Positions 1 to 8,749 of a DNA stretch of 64,000 nt are shown in pieces. Position 1 is the stretch's first letter, and every line of letters begins with the position of its first letter. Under the pieces are notes generated by a model. It worked only from the letters and a program-made list of their open reading frames with translations. It was not told the origin of the DNA and searched no databases. The position numbers were made by a program, and so were the translations under genes. Origin of the DNA: Phenylobacterium sp. (GTDB taxonomy: Bacteria > Pseudomonadota > Alphaproteobacteria > Caulobacterales > Caulobacteraceae); assembly GCF_030646615.1 (NCBI RefSeq), contig NZ_JAUSLG010000073.1:62001-126000 (forward strand), written 5' to 3'.

Positions 1-1593
1 GTCCGCGTCGATCCAGTCCGACAGCAGGGCGAAGTGGACGTCACCCTCGACACTGGCAAGATAATGAATCTCAAGACCTGCGACTTGTTCCTGGATCGCC
101 GCCGGGCTGGTGAGCATCATCGGCACCGCTACGAGGGTGCGATGCTCTGAGGGGATTCCGCCCGCCAACTCGAGCGCCGGCAGGAAGCTCGCCCGAATGC
201 TGTGGGTGATGACTGCGTTGACGAGCGCGACGGCGAGCTCCAAGGCGGGAACGACTCCGAGCACAGCCAAGGCCGCCAGCCACACGCCGTCCAAGCCGGC
301 GGCGCGCAGATAGAGAAGCGGCGCCAGAAGGATCACGGCCGCCGCAGAGATGATGCCCGCCGCGTAGCCCCCGGCGCCGAGGCGCTGGAAGGTCCGAGTC
401 AGGAGCTCGCGCCGCGGCGGTCTAAATCCCAGCGCCCGTTCGAAGCGGCGCCGTTCCGACCCGATGAGGTGACAGCCGACGTGGCAGCTCGCCACCTCGC
501 CCGGACAGGCCCCAGCGCGTGCGATGGCGGCCCGAGTCACTTCCATCTCACTCTTGCCGCTGCCGCGCGAGAGGGCCTCGATTGCGGTGCGGTAGAGATT
601 GCGGGTCGCGAAATTCATCTCCCCGAAGTCACCTGCCCGCGTCAGGGCCGCATCGACGAGACTCATCCGCTCGACCAGGTCCAGCCAATCCACCTCCGAG
701 ATGCGCCGCAGGCTGGTGACGATGTTGCGAACGGTGCCAGCGGCGGCGACCTGCCGATCATGCTCGCCGCGAACGACCGCGTCAGCTGTAACGCTCTGCC
801 CAGCGAGCTGCTCATCCACCCAGCTCAACACGGGTGCGATACTCGCATCCTGGTCGCGCAGCCGGTGCACCAGCTGCATCGTGAAGGCGTCTGTGAACCG
901 CCGCCGACCTTCCCAGCCCCGCAGCACGGCGGCAGCGGGTTCGGGATCGCGACCGTAGGCGCCGAGCAGCCGGTCCGCCAGTTGGTCGGCGGTAATGCGG
1001 GCCTCGCGGCTGTCCAAGATTTGGTCGGCGAGGCGCCGTAGATTCTCCACGAGAATGAGGCGCAGGGTGATCGCCACCGCCCAGAGCTCGCCGATGGTGA
1101 GCGGGTGGACGCTCTGGTAGGCGTGGACGTAGCGCTGCAGCATGTCCACGTCAAAGCGGCTGTCCGTGTGGGCGACGAACGCCCAGACCAGGCCAAACAC
1201 CCGTGGGTAGCCGGCGAAGGGACCTGAGATCAGCTTCGGAAGCTGCCGGTAATAGCCGGGCGGCAGGTCGCGCCGAATCTCCCGGATCTGCTCCTCGACC
1301 ACATGGAAGTTGTCGAGCAGCCACTGCGCCGCGGGCGTTGCGCCGTCGTCGCCCCCACCCGAGCGTTGCAGCACCACAAAGGCCTCGATGAGCCGGCGCT
1401 GATTGTCCAGCAGGCGGCCCGTGAGACTGCGGCCGGCTTTCGGGCGGCCGTCGACGGGCTGAGCCAGGGCAAGGCTCTTAGCGTGCGCCTCAAGCCGCTC
1501 GACGCTGAACAGTTCGGCGCGAATGGGCGTCTCGTCCGACCACAGGTCGCCGGACCTGTGGTCGAGCGCGCGTCGGACCAAATCTATCGGCAT
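1..1593 (-). CDS. ndvB: Cyclic beta-1,2-glucan synthase, N-terminal part (runs off the left edge)
   Basis: The reverse strand is open from an ATG at 1593 to base 1, giving 531 residues with the C-terminal end outside the window. The start reads MPIDLVRRALDHRSGDLWSD, followed by the TPIRAELFSVERLEAHA stretch typical of NdvB/Cgs proteins, then FHVVEEQIREIRRDLPPGYY and PRVFGLVWAFVAHTDSRFD. Two hydrophobic segments (IISAAAVILLAPLLYL, then VWLAALAVLGVVPALELAVA) lie near residues 425-475, matching the first membrane helices of the family. The enzyme polymerises UDP-glucose into cyclic periplasmic glucans used in osmoadaptation and host interaction. The glycosyltransferase and GH94 domains would lie outside. 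No clear ribosome site precedes 1593, so a start slightly upstream cannot be excluded. Confidence 0.88.
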   Translation of the reverse strand, partial: MPIDLVRRALDHRSGDLWSDETPIRAELFSVERLEAHAKSLALAQPVDGRPKAGRSLTGRLLDNQRRLIEAFVVLQRSGGGDDGATPAAQWLLDNFHVVEEQIREIRRDLPPGYYRQLPKLISGPFAGYPRVFGLVWAFVAHTDSRFDVDMLQRYVHAYQSVHPLTIGELWAVAITLRLILVENLRRLADQILDSREARITADQLADRLLGAYGRDPEPAAAVLRGWEGRRRFTDAFTMQLVHRLRDQDASIAPVLSWVDEQLAGQSVTADAVVRGEHDRQVAAAGTVRNIVTSLRRISEVDWLDLVERMSLVDAALTRAGDFGEMNFATRNLYRTAIEALSRGSGKSEMEVTRAAIARAGACPGEVASCHVGCHLIGSERRRFERALGFRPPRRELLTRTFQRLGAGGYAAGIISAAAVILLAPLLYLRAAGLDGVWLAALAVLGVVPALELAVALVNAVITHSIRASFLPALELAGGIPSEHRTLVAVPMMLTSPAAIQEQVAGLEIHYLASVEGDVHFALLSDWIDAD

Positions 1594-2912
1594 GGTGGAA
1601 GCCCGCGGCGCCTGGCGCAGTCAGGGAACCCGCGGCGTCGGCGCGAGTCGCCCCCGACGCCCGTGTGTTGTCCAGGGCCGCTGTTCATCTTCCATCAGAC
1701 GCATGTGCATCGGCCGCCATTACAGCAACTGCTCGCCGTTCAATGCGGCTTAGGCGGTCCCCGCTTGGAGTTGATAGCGATCAGCGGCGCGGATGACGGC
1801 TGTTGCGCCGCCGTTAGCCGTCATTCCCCACTTCAGGGTGGTGGCAACCAGACGGCGGCATGGTGCCCTAGGCCCCCGCGAAAGCGAGACGCTCCTCGGC
1901 GCCCCGGCGCACTTTGTTGCCTGTTATTCCCCACCGCGCTTGGTCTCGAGAGCCGGCGCGGGGGCGGCCAACGTGGGCCACCCAGCTCCGCGGTCATCCT
2001 GAAGCGCACCACCCCGTCATGGGGCGATGTCCGTGGCGCGGCGAGATCGCCCGCAGCGGCCGTCGAGGCCTCCGAGCCCACCATGGTCGCCGGCGATCGT
2101 CCCGAAGCAGCACCGCAATTTTGACCGTCAGGTCCGACCGACCCGTCCAGCAATGGCTTTCGTGGTCCGCTGGATGGGCTGCGGGCGCGGCGCTTCGAGC
2201 ATCGTGGCCTCCTGATCTCCTCGCCGAAAAGGCCGCCGTCAGCCAACGCGCCTTGATGCAGGGCAGCTCCACCTGGCTGGACGCCCCCTCTGTAAGTTCA
2301 GGCCGCAGCCGGCGTCTTGTTCGAACGCGCGCCGAGGTCGCCTTCACCTGCGGATTTGTACAAGGCGTTCGTCGCCGCTGGCCTGTATGACTGCTTTCGC
2401 GGCCAGCGCTGAGCTGCGGAACGGACGAGCGCCCCCCTCGCTCGCCCTCGCCTGATCAGGTGCTGCGCCGGGAGCGGGCCCTCGGGTCCGCTCCCAAGCG
2501 CGCTTCGACAGCACTCTTGATGTGCTCGATCCCGAACGAACCCTGCGCCACAACGAACCGCTGCGGAGCATCTCCCGCGGGCGACGCCCTGCGACGACAC
2601 CCCCCAGGCGCGCCTTCACGCAGTTCTTCCATTCACGGGTCAGCGAGGATGAAGCATTGCAGGTCCGGCGCTTGGACGTCGGCCAACGTCTAGTGGCCGT
2701 CGAACCGGCAGTGCAGAATGGCGGGCAGAGCGTGAGAGACGCGGGGCACCCTCGTATCCACCGCGCAGAATAGCTTTGCTATACGCGCGTCGTAGCGAAA
2801 ACCCTCAGAATTCATCTCCTCCAGAAGAAAATAGTTAGGCTTGATTCTGGCCAAGGAAGACTCACAAACTGGCATTGATATTTCGCGTCGATCAGCTCCA
2901 GGAATCAGTCGA
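1594..2912. other. 1.3 kb with no recognisable gene
   Basis: This GC-rich stretch has open frames on both strands, but none shows a recognisable domain, good start or plausible composition; most are rich in Arg, Pro and Ser as expected of out-of-frame GC-rich DNA. One minus-strand frame of 58 codons (2632 down to 2456, containing FVVAQGSFGIEHIKSAVEAR) looks more protein-like than its neighbours but I cannot assign it. The stretch may be decayed coding sequence between the glucan synthase and the sigma factor. Confidence 0.5.
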
Positions 2913-3569
2913 ATGCTTTACGCCAGGGCCGCGCAATTCGAGGACGCTGATAGCAGATCAACCTTACAGTCACGGGAACCCTTCTCAAAATTTGCGGATA
3001 CTCAAGGTAGCGCGGACGATCTGGCCCTGCAGCTGGCCGCTCAACGGCCCCGCCAGCTGCGCTTCTTGCGCAGCCGTCTGCCCTCGCTGCAAGACGCCGA
3101 GGACGCCTGGCAGGACGGCGCCATTAAGTTCCTGCAGCACGCTGAATCCCTGTGCGCCGCCGAACGCCCTCAGACCTGGATGGACGTCTCCCTGCGCCGG
3201 CTGGTGGTCGACCGCTACCGAAGGGCCGCCGTCCAGCGCCGCACTCTCCACGCCCTCGCCAACCAGCCCCCGCCGGACGCGGCGGACGCGGCGGACGCAA
3301 CCGAGGAGCTCGTCGCCCCAATCGATTGCCTGAAGACCGCGCTCCACGCGCTTAAGCCAGAATATGGCGAAATCCTCGCCGCGACTTATCTCGAGGACCG
3401 CCCGCTGAAGGAAGTCGCTCGCGACCTGGAGCTCACCGCCAATAACGCCGCCGTGCGCGTCCACCGAGCCCGCAACGCCCTGCGCCAGGCCATGGCCGAG
3501 AAGTGCCCAGTCTGCCCACTGGCCGATTGCTGGGCGAAAGACAGGGTTGAAAAGCTGCTCCAGACCTGA
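2913..3569 (+). CDS. ECF-type RNA polymerase sigma factor
   Basis: With an ATG at 2913 this is 218 residues. Sigma region 2 is seen around LPSLQDAEDAWQDGAIKFLQ and DVSLRRLVVDRYRRAA. Region 4 follows as LKPEYGEILAATYLEDRPL plus VARDLELTANNAAVRVHRAR, a helix-turn-helix that contacts the -35 element. The tail holds a small cysteine cluster (CPVCPLADC) seen in some alphaproteobacterial ECF factors, which may bind metal or sense redox. A TTG at 2841 would add 24 residues, but the ATG with an upstream CAGGAA is more credible. No anti-sigma gene is adjacent. Location next to a metal island suggests, but does not show, a metal-stress role. Confidence 0.8.
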   Translation: MLYARAAQFEDADSRSTLQSREPFSKFADTQGSADDLALQLAAQRPRQLRFLRSRLPSLQDAEDAWQDGAIKFLQHAESLCAAERPQTWMDVSLRRLVVDRYRRAAVQRRTLHALANQPPPDAADAADATEELVAPIDCLKTALHALKPEYGEILAATYLEDRPLKEVARDLELTANNAAVRVHRARNALRQAMAEKCPVCPLADCWAKDRVEKLLQT

Positions 3570-3639
3570 CGCGGGCCAGCGACGGCCGCGCCAGCTGCGT
3601 GATCTAGAAAACGTAACCCGCCCGTCGCAGCCGTAGCCG

Positions 3640-4033
3640 CGCTAGAACCATCGCACTGCCGCTCGCCCTCCGCACCCTCCGGCTCTCAACCCTTGACGCC
3701 CGTCATTCCGAAGGGCGTGCCTTTCGTACGCGTATCCGAAGCAGAAAGAGCGGAGGCGGGCGTCGCGGCTCATGTTGCATGCTTGGCCTTCGAGATTGGT
3801 ACGCCCCCGCCGCCAGCTATGTGAGGACGACCGGGGGCGTCTGGTCCCCTCGGCCCCTGCGGTCGTCTGGGCTGAATCGTCGGCGGCCGTTGCGGCCGGA
3901 GGCGTCACAGTCGGTGTCGCGGTCGCGGTCGGCGCGAGCGAGGCGTCGGTCTCCTTTCGCAGGCCGCGAGCGACAGGAAGAGCGCCGAGGCGCCGTCGAA
4001 GCGCGCCGCGGGTGAAGTCGGAAGGATGTTCAT
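3640..4033 (-). pseudogene. Possible frameshifted small lipoprotein
   Basis: From an ATG at 4033 the minus strand encodes MNILPTSPAARFDG followed by ASALFLSLAAC, which ends in a lipobox-like SLAAC. Right after the cysteine the frame becomes Arg-rich and stops. The next frame continues as KETDASLAPTATATPTVTPP and AATAADDSAQTTAGAEGT, a Thr/Ala/Pro linker typical after a lipid anchor, down to a stop at 3642. A single frameshift at the cysteine would reconcile the two. It sits downstream of two other small exported proteins on the same strand. A sequencing error could equally explain it, and the short N-terminal part could be chance. Confidence 0.3.
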
Positions 4034-4133
4034 GGGCACTTTTTTGAAGCGTCTGCCACGTGCGTCACCAAGAGGCTTTGCGGCCCCCGTCGCCGTTTGC
4101 GACCGGGGCTGTTGGGCGTCAACGGCGATCGTC

Positions 4134-4397
4134 CTAGCGTGTGTCGGACGGGGTGTTGGCTGGAGCAAGCCCCGCCCCAGGCGCATGCTGTTCGCGCAGC
4201 CTTCTACCGACCTCAGGCCCCTCGCCATGGTCGTCCTCCCCTTCGCCCGTCGCCTGCGATGGCGTGCTGGCTCCCGAAGTTGCGGGCGCGGAGGCCGCCG
4301 CAGCAGGCGTGCTCTCCGTCTTTTTCTCGCAGGCGTCGAGCGCCAGGAGCAGGACCACTGCAGAGGAGAATGCGGCGAGTCGGCCGGTGGTGTTCAT
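4134..4397 (-). CDS. Small predicted lipoprotein
   Basis: The start is placed at the ATG at 4397, giving MNTTGRLAAFSSAVVLLLAL followed by DACEKK, a short lipoprotein signal with the cysteine at residue 23. The mature part is an Ala/Ser/Thr/Pro linker and an acidic-to-basic tail (GEGEDDHGEGPEVGRRLREQ), 87 residues in all. A longer form from 4439 would bury the signal. It lies 10 bases downstream of the Met/His-rich secreted protein gene on the same strand, probably co-transcribed. I do not recognise a family. Confidence 0.5.
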   Translation of the reverse strand: MNTTGRLAAFSSAVVLLLALDACEKKTESTPAAAASAPATSGASTPSQATGEGEDDHGEGPEVGRRLREQHAPGAGLAPANTPSDTR

Positions 4398-4407
4398 GTC
4401 GGTGTCT

Positions 4408-4929
4408 TCATGGGGCGGCGCCCGGAGCGGCGCGGCCATGTTGAGAAGCTACTTGCGGGCGGTTCAGCTGCCCTCGACCGGCGCCTTGGGTGTGACGAAC
4501 TTGGGGCTTCGGCGCCGCCTGGGGCATCGTCTCATGCTCCATGGGAGCGGCCTTGTCCTTGCCCATCGGCATGCCATAGCCCTTCATATACATGCCCTGG
4601 CCGACACCTTTGCCCTTCATGTCGCCGCAACCTTTCTCCATGCCGGCTTGCGGAGGCGCGTCGGAACTCATGGACGCGGGCGGACCCATAGCGCCATGGC
4701 CGGCGGGCGGGCCGTGACCGGCGGGAGGTCCCATTGCGCCGTGACCGGGCTGCGCCCTCTTGGCTGGCATGCCGCCTTTGCACCCCTCGCTCATGGCCGG
4801 TTTCGCCGGCGCGGTATGGGCGGCCGGCGCGGCGGCGGGCATCTGATATCCGCCCTGCTGAGCCTGCACGAGCGCGGGGCTGAGGGTGAGGGCGGCGAGG
4901 ACGGTGGCCGCGGAGAGAAGGGTGTTCAG
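4408..4929 (-). CDS. Secreted Met/His/Lys-rich protein, possibly metal-binding
   Basis: The frame encodes QAQQGGYQMPAAAPAAHTAP, then repeated HGAMGPPAGHG units and a Met/Lys/Gly-rich segment (GMEKGCGDMKGKGVGQGMYM, KGYGMPMGKDKAAPMEHETM), a composition seen in periplasmic copper-binding proteins. The only conventional start is a GTG at 4869, which begins at VQAQQ. Upstream, in frame and without a stop, lies a perfect signal-peptide-like segment (NTLLSAATVLAALTLSPALV) preceded by a CTG at 4929. Either a CTG start is used or a start was lost by mutation. Metal binding is inferred from composition and from the neighbouring island. Confidence 0.5.
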   Translation of the reverse strand: MNTLLSAATVLAALTLSPALVQAQQGGYQMPAAAPAAHTAPAKPAMSEGCKGGMPAKRAQPGHGAMGPPAGHGPPAGHGAMGPPASMSSDAPPQAGMEKGCGDMKGKGVGQGMYMKGYGMPMGKDKAAPMEHETMPQAAPKPQVRHTQGAGRGQLNRPQVASQHGRAAPGAAP

Positions 4930-5223
4930 GTCGAATCTCTCGGATTCCCGGATGGGTTCACGCCACCCTGCGGCGCGCGCGGGGCGCCAGCCTTGCGGTA
5001 GATCAAATGTGTGCCGAGGCCGCTAAATCCGGGTGGGCGTGCCCAACAGCTCCAGCGCTGTAATCATCGCGCGCCGGGCGCGTCCCTAGGAATTGAACGC
5101 GGGTGCATGGTGGGGCCCGAGTACGGGCGCGCCCTGCCCGTCAGCGAGAAGCCCCGCTTCCCGCCGAGGAGTGGCCTCGCCGGCTGCAGGTCTGGACTCG
5201 CGGAGAGTCCTAGGAGGTTCGAT

Positions 5224-5589
5224 ATGAACAGGATGATTGGACGGGCTCTGGGCCTCTCGGCGCTTCTAGCGCTAATGCCTGTGCTGGGCTCTGCCGCCAC
5301 AACAGAGGTCTGGCACCGGTACATCATGCGGGGTCAGGTCGTGGAGATGCAGGGCCAGGCGGTGATCCTTTGCGTCGGGACCGCCGAAGGGGCCAAGCCG
5401 GGACAGGTCCTCACTGTTGTCCGATTCATCGGAACGCCAGGAGCATCGAAAGGTGCGCCGCCCATCCCGCGCCGCGATGATGTCGGCGCGGTCCGCATCG
5501 ACCGGGTCATCGACGAGCACTTCGCCGAGGCGACCCTGGTCAACGGCCAGGCCAGGAAGTTCGATCTGGTCGAACTGAAAGCTCGCTAG
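5224..5589 (+). CDS. Exported protein of unknown function, 121 residues
   Basis: A strong AGGAGG lies 8 bases before the ATG at 5224. The product begins MNRMIGRALGLSALLALMPV with a cleavable signal ending at GSAA, then a compact beta-rich part (GQVVEMQGQAVILCVGTAEG, AKPGQVLTVVRF, RRDDVGAVRIDRVIDEHFAE, ATLVNGQARKFDLVEL). This pattern of short strands resembles small periplasmic beta-barrel domains such as the FlgT C-terminal type, but I am not sure. It is 43 bases upstream of the alcohol dehydrogenase gene and may share a transcript with it. Confidence 0.65.
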   Translation: MNRMIGRALGLSALLALMPVLGSAATTEVWHRYIMRGQVVEMQGQAVILCVGTAEGAKPGQVLTVVRFIGTPGASKGAPPIPRRDDVGAVRIDRVIDEHFAEATLVNGQARKFDLVELKAR

Positions 5590-5632
5590 CGCGCCCGACG
5601 CGGCTCCATTCTGGAATCTCGAGGAAACGATC

Positions 5633-6670
5633 ATGAAAGCACTTGTCTATGGCGGCCCCGGCCAACTCACCCTCACGGAGCGGCCGAAGCCTGAGCTTCA
5701 GGAGCCGGGCGACGCGATCATCAAGATGCTGAAGACGACGATCTGCGGCACCGACCTGCACATCGTGAAGGGCGACGTCCCGACCTGTGCCGCCGGCCGC
5801 ATCCTCGGCCACGAGGGCGTCGGCGTCGTCGAGTCCGTCGGCGTGGGCGTCCGCGCCTTCAAGCCGGGCGACCACGTGCTGGTCTCCTGCATATCGTCCT
5901 GCGGCAAGTGCGAATTCTGTCGGCGGGGCATGTACTCCCATTGCACGACGGGAGGCTGGATCCTCGGGAACACCATCGACGGGACCCAGGCCGAATATGT
6001 CCGCACCCCCCATGCCGACACCAGTCTCTATCCGATCCCGGCCGGCGCCGACGAGGAGGCGCTCGTCATGCTCAGCGACATCCTGCCGACGGGCTTCGAG
6101 TGTGGGGTGCTCAACGGCAAAGTGGCTCCGGGGGCCACGGTTGCGATCGTCGGGTCCGGACCCATCGGTCTCGCCGCCCTGCTCACCGCCCAGTTCTATT
6201 CACCGGCCGAGATCATCATGATCGACGTCGACGACAACCGGCTGGGGATCGCCCGCCAGTTCGGGGCGACCCACACCATCAACAGCGCCGACGGCAAGGC
6301 CGTGGACGCGGTCAGGGCGCTGACCGGCGACCGCGGCGTGGACGCCGCGATTGAGGCCGTTGGTCTGCCGGCGACCTTCGAGCTTTGCCAGGACCTGGTC
6401 GCGGTCGGCGGGGTGATCGCCAACATCGGCGTCCATGGGCACAAGGTCGACCTGCATCTCGAGCGGCTGTGGTCCCAGAGCGTCACGATCACCACGCGTC
6501 TGGTGGACACCGTGACCACGCCGATGCTGTTGAAGACCGTTCAGTCCAGGAAGCTCGATCCGACGCGGCTCATCACCCATCACTTCAGCTTGGACAACGG
6601 CGTCGACGCCTACGACACCTTCCGCCGGGCGGCCGAAACCCAGGCCCTCAAGGTGATCATCAACACCTGA
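5633..6670 (+). CDS. Zinc-dependent alcohol dehydrogenase (MDR family)
   Basis: The 345-residue product is a medium-chain dehydrogenase that oxidises an alcohol with NAD(P). Catalytic zinc ligands are visible as C38 in TTICGTD and H60-E61 in ILGHEG. The structural zinc lobe is complete with C90, C93, C96 and C104 (CGKCEFCRRGMYSHC). The Rossmann motif GSGPIG lies at 174-179, followed by an acidic residue in IIMIDVD. The upstream ribosome site is GAGGAAACGATC. It opens a set of plus-strand genes with metal-related functions; such dehydrogenases are often carried with metal or formaldehyde detoxification genes, but the substrate cannot be read from the sequence. Confidence 0.9.
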   Translation: MKALVYGGPGQLTLTERPKPELQEPGDAIIKMLKTTICGTDLHIVKGDVPTCAAGRILGHEGVGVVESVGVGVRAFKPGDHVLVSCISSCGKCEFCRRGMYSHCTTGGWILGNTIDGTQAEYVRTPHADTSLYPIPAGADEEALVMLSDILPTGFECGVLNGKVAPGATVAIVGSGPIGLAALLTAQFYSPAEIIMIDVDDNRLGIARQFGATHTINSADGKAVDAVRALTGDRGVDAAIEAVGLPATFELCQDLVAVGGVIANIGVHGHKVDLHLERLWSQSVTITTRLVDTVTTPMLLKTVQSRKLDPTRLITHHFSLDNGVDAYDTFRRAAETQALKVIINT

Positions 6671-6719
6671 GAGATCTGATCGCAGGCAAACGCGGGCATC
6701 AACGCCCCAGATCCGCAGA

Positions 6720-7163
6720 ATGGAGATGCAAGTGCGCGACCGCAGAGAACTCCTGGCCGTCCTCACCCTCGCCGGGGCCGCCGCCGCCATGCCCGCCGCG
6801 GCGCAAGCCCCCCCGTCCGGCGATGGTCATGGCATGTCGATGGATGACTGCGTGGCGCTCTGCATCGCGTCGCATCGTAGTTGCCTGACGAGCGCCCGGC
6901 ACGTGATCGAACAGCCGGGACTTCGCGCGCCGGCGCAGTTCGTGGCGCTGCTGCAGGACTGCGCTGAGCTCTGCCAGACGACCGCCAATTCGATGCTCCG
7001 CGGGGCGCCGACGCACACTCTGCTCTGCAGCGCCTGCGCCGACCTCTGCGCCGCGTGCGCTCAGGCCTGCGACGCCTTCAAGGGCGACGCGGTGCTCACC
7101 CGATGCGCCGCGACGTGCCGGGAGTGCGGCGCGGCGTGCCGGCACATGGCCATGGCGATGTAG
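6720..7163 (+). CDS. Four-helix-bundle copper-binding protein (Csp/DUF326 type), exported
   Basis: The 147-residue product has an N-terminal twin-arginine-like segment (RDRRELLAVLTLAG) and an Ala-rich cleavage region ending at AAAQA, like the Tat-exported Csp1 copper stores. The mature part is a cysteine-rich helical bundle with CVALCIASHRSC, CAELCQ, LCSACADLCAACAQAC and CAATCRECGAACRHMAMAM. In Csp proteins such cysteines line the bundle core and bind many Cu(I) ions. The start could also be the GTG at 6732, closer to the RR motif. It lies between the dehydrogenase and a DUF1622 gene in what looks like a copper set. Confidence 0.85.
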   Translation: MEMQVRDRRELLAVLTLAGAAAAMPAAAQAPPSGDGHGMSMDDCVALCIASHRSCLTSARHVIEQPGLRAPAQFVALLQDCAELCQTTANSMLRGAPTHTLLCSACADLCAACAQACDAFKGDAVLTRCAATCRECGAACRHMAMAM

Positions 7164-7218
7164 GACGGTCACCCGCCTCCGCCGGCGAGCCCTCCAGAAA
7201 GGACGACGCAAAAGCTCC

Positions 7219-7596
7219 GTGAACACGAACGTCATGGTCGGGATCGTCCAGGAAGTCACCGTCTGGCTGGCCGCAGCGACCGACGCCGTGGCCGTCGCCC
7301 TGATCGGCCTCGCCGTCGTCGAAGCGGTCGTCCGCAAGCTGGCGCTTGTGTGGCGACGGCGAGGCGGTGCGCCGAGCCCCGGCCCGCACGACCTTATCGA
7401 GGACACGCGCCTGCGCCTGGCGCGCTCCCTTGCGCTCGCCCTGGAGTTCCTGCTGGCCGCCGACATCATGCGCACCGCCGTCGCCCCGACGTGGCATGAG
7501 ATCGGGCAACTGGCCGCGATCGCGGCGCTGCGGACGGCCCTCAACTTCTTCATCCAACGTGAGATCGACGGCGCGGCGGCACGCCGGACGCCTTGA
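7219..7596 (+). CDS. DUF1622 membrane protein
   Basis: A GTG at 7219 starts a 125-residue product with a hydrophobic N-terminal span (VWLAAATDAVAVALIGLAVV), a basic loop, and the conserved DUF1622 stretch RLRLARSLALALEFLLAADI followed by WHEIGQLAAIAALRTALNFF and IQREI. DUF1622 proteins are small inner-membrane proteins of unknown role. A decayed relative is present at 16024-16197. The gene follows the Csp-like gene by 55 bases. Confidence 0.85.
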   Translation: MNTNVMVGIVQEVTVWLAAATDAVAVALIGLAVVEAVVRKLALVWRRRGGAPSPGPHDLIEDTRLRLARSLALALEFLLAADIMRTAVAPTWHEIGQLAAIAALRTALNFFIQREIDGAAARRTP

Positions 7597-7651
7597 GAGA
7601 TTCGCCAACCGGCCTCGATCGGGTCGATCACGCCCAAGTCAGGACTTCGCC

Positions 7652-8341
7652 ATGGCCGCCCCTGCCCGCACTGCCCCCCAGCGCCGCGCCTATCTGGTCG
7701 GCGGCGGGATCGCCTCGCTCGCCGCCGCGGCGTTCCTGGTGCGCGACGGCGGCCTTCGCGGAGCCGACATCGAGATCTTCGAAGAAACCGCGACCGTGGG
7801 CGGCAGCCTCGACGGTTCGGGGAGCGCCGACGTCGGCTACGTCGTCCGCGGCGGACGAATGTTCACCTACGAGGCCTACAGCTGCACCCTTGCGATGCTC
7901 GACTCGATACCATCGCTTGCAGACGCTGCGGTCTCCCTGAGAGACGAGATGCTCGCGTTCAACACGGAAGTGCGCTCGGACTCGCATGCGCGGCTCGTCG
8001 CGGGCGGACGGCGTCTGGACGCCTCCGACCTGCAGCTCACATCCCGCGACCAGCTCGACCTGGCGAAGGTGATGGCGACGTCGGACGCCGGATTGGGGAC
8101 GAGACGCATAGAGGAGCTGTTCCGACCCGGGTTCTTCGAGACCAACTTCTGGTGCATGTGGGCCACCACCTTCGCCTTCCAGCGCTGGCATAGCGCCGTC
8201 GAGCTGAAGCGCTACATGCACCGTTTCGTGCAGGAGCTTCCGCGCCTCCACACATTGGGCGGCGTGCGCCGCACGCGGTTCAACCAGTACGACTCCCTTG
8301 TCCGTCCGCTCCAGCGCTGGCTGGAAAGGCAACCGTCGTGA
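7652..8341 (+). pseudogene. Oleate hydratase, N-terminal fragment
   Basis: From the ATG at 7652 the frame gives 229 residues that match the start of FAD-dependent oleate hydratases: YLVGGGIASLAAAAFLVRDG (dinucleotide-binding GGGIASL), IEIFEETATVGGSLDGSG, YVVRGGRMF, RRIEELFRPGFFETNFWCMW and TTFAFQRWHSAVELKRYMHR, then GVRRTRFNQYDSLVRPLQRW. Members of the family are normally about 530-650 residues, but this frame ends at 8341 right after that conserved block, and I see no continuation downstream in any frame. It is therefore truncated by deletion and unlikely to be an active hydratase. Confidence 0.8.
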
Positions 8342-8479
8342 GGCATGCCCCCAGCGAACCTTGCCGACCCAGCCAGCGGAAGCGCCGGCGTAATGTCAGC
8401 CGTGTCCCTGCGTCTATCTCGGGTCCGGCAAAGGCCACTTCGCGAAAGACCGCCGGCTTGATGACAAGGAACATAAGTC

Positions 8480-8740
8480 GTGGCGGACCCTCCCAATTCC
8501 CGCAGCATCCTACGCGGCTTGGCCATAGCCGCCGGCGGGGCGGTGCTGGCGTATCTCTTCTTCGGCGAGCACCGGGTCCACCTCTTGGGCTATCTGCCGT
8601 TCCTGTTCCTGCTCGCCTGCCCGCTGCTGCACATGACGATGCATGGGGGCCACGGCGGTCATGCGGGCCACGGCGACAAGGCCGGTCCTTCCCAGACGGA
8701 CGCGCCTAAGGCGCCCCCCGCTCATCAACACAAGTCCTAG
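8480..8740 (+). CDS. DUF2933 small membrane protein
   Basis: A GTG at 8480 starts an 86-residue product. Two hydrophobic segments (GLAIAAGGAVLAYLFFGEH and LLGYLPFLFLLACPLLHMTM) are followed by a His/Gly-rich tail (HGGHGGHAGHGDKAG). This layout is that of DUF2933 proteins, which repeatedly accompany copper and other metal resistance genes. It is 9 bases before the ICMT-like gene, and the two are very likely co-translated. The histidine tail suggests metal binding by inference only. Confidence 0.8.
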   Translation: MADPPNSRSILRGLAIAAGGAVLAYLFFGEHRVHLLGYLPFLFLLACPLLHMTMHGGHGGHAGHGDKAGPSQTDAPKAPPAHQHKS

Positions 8741-8749
8741 GGAGCCCCC

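Noticed and set aside
202..1041. A 279-codon plus-strand frame over the left edge
   Set aside because: It lies opposite the glucan synthase frame, which has clear family motifs; the plus product is Arg/Pro/Gln-rich with no domain.
1303..2124. Long plus-strand frame leading into the gene-free stretch
   Set aside because: The first part mirrors the glucan synthase gene and the rest has no domain, start signal or sensible composition.
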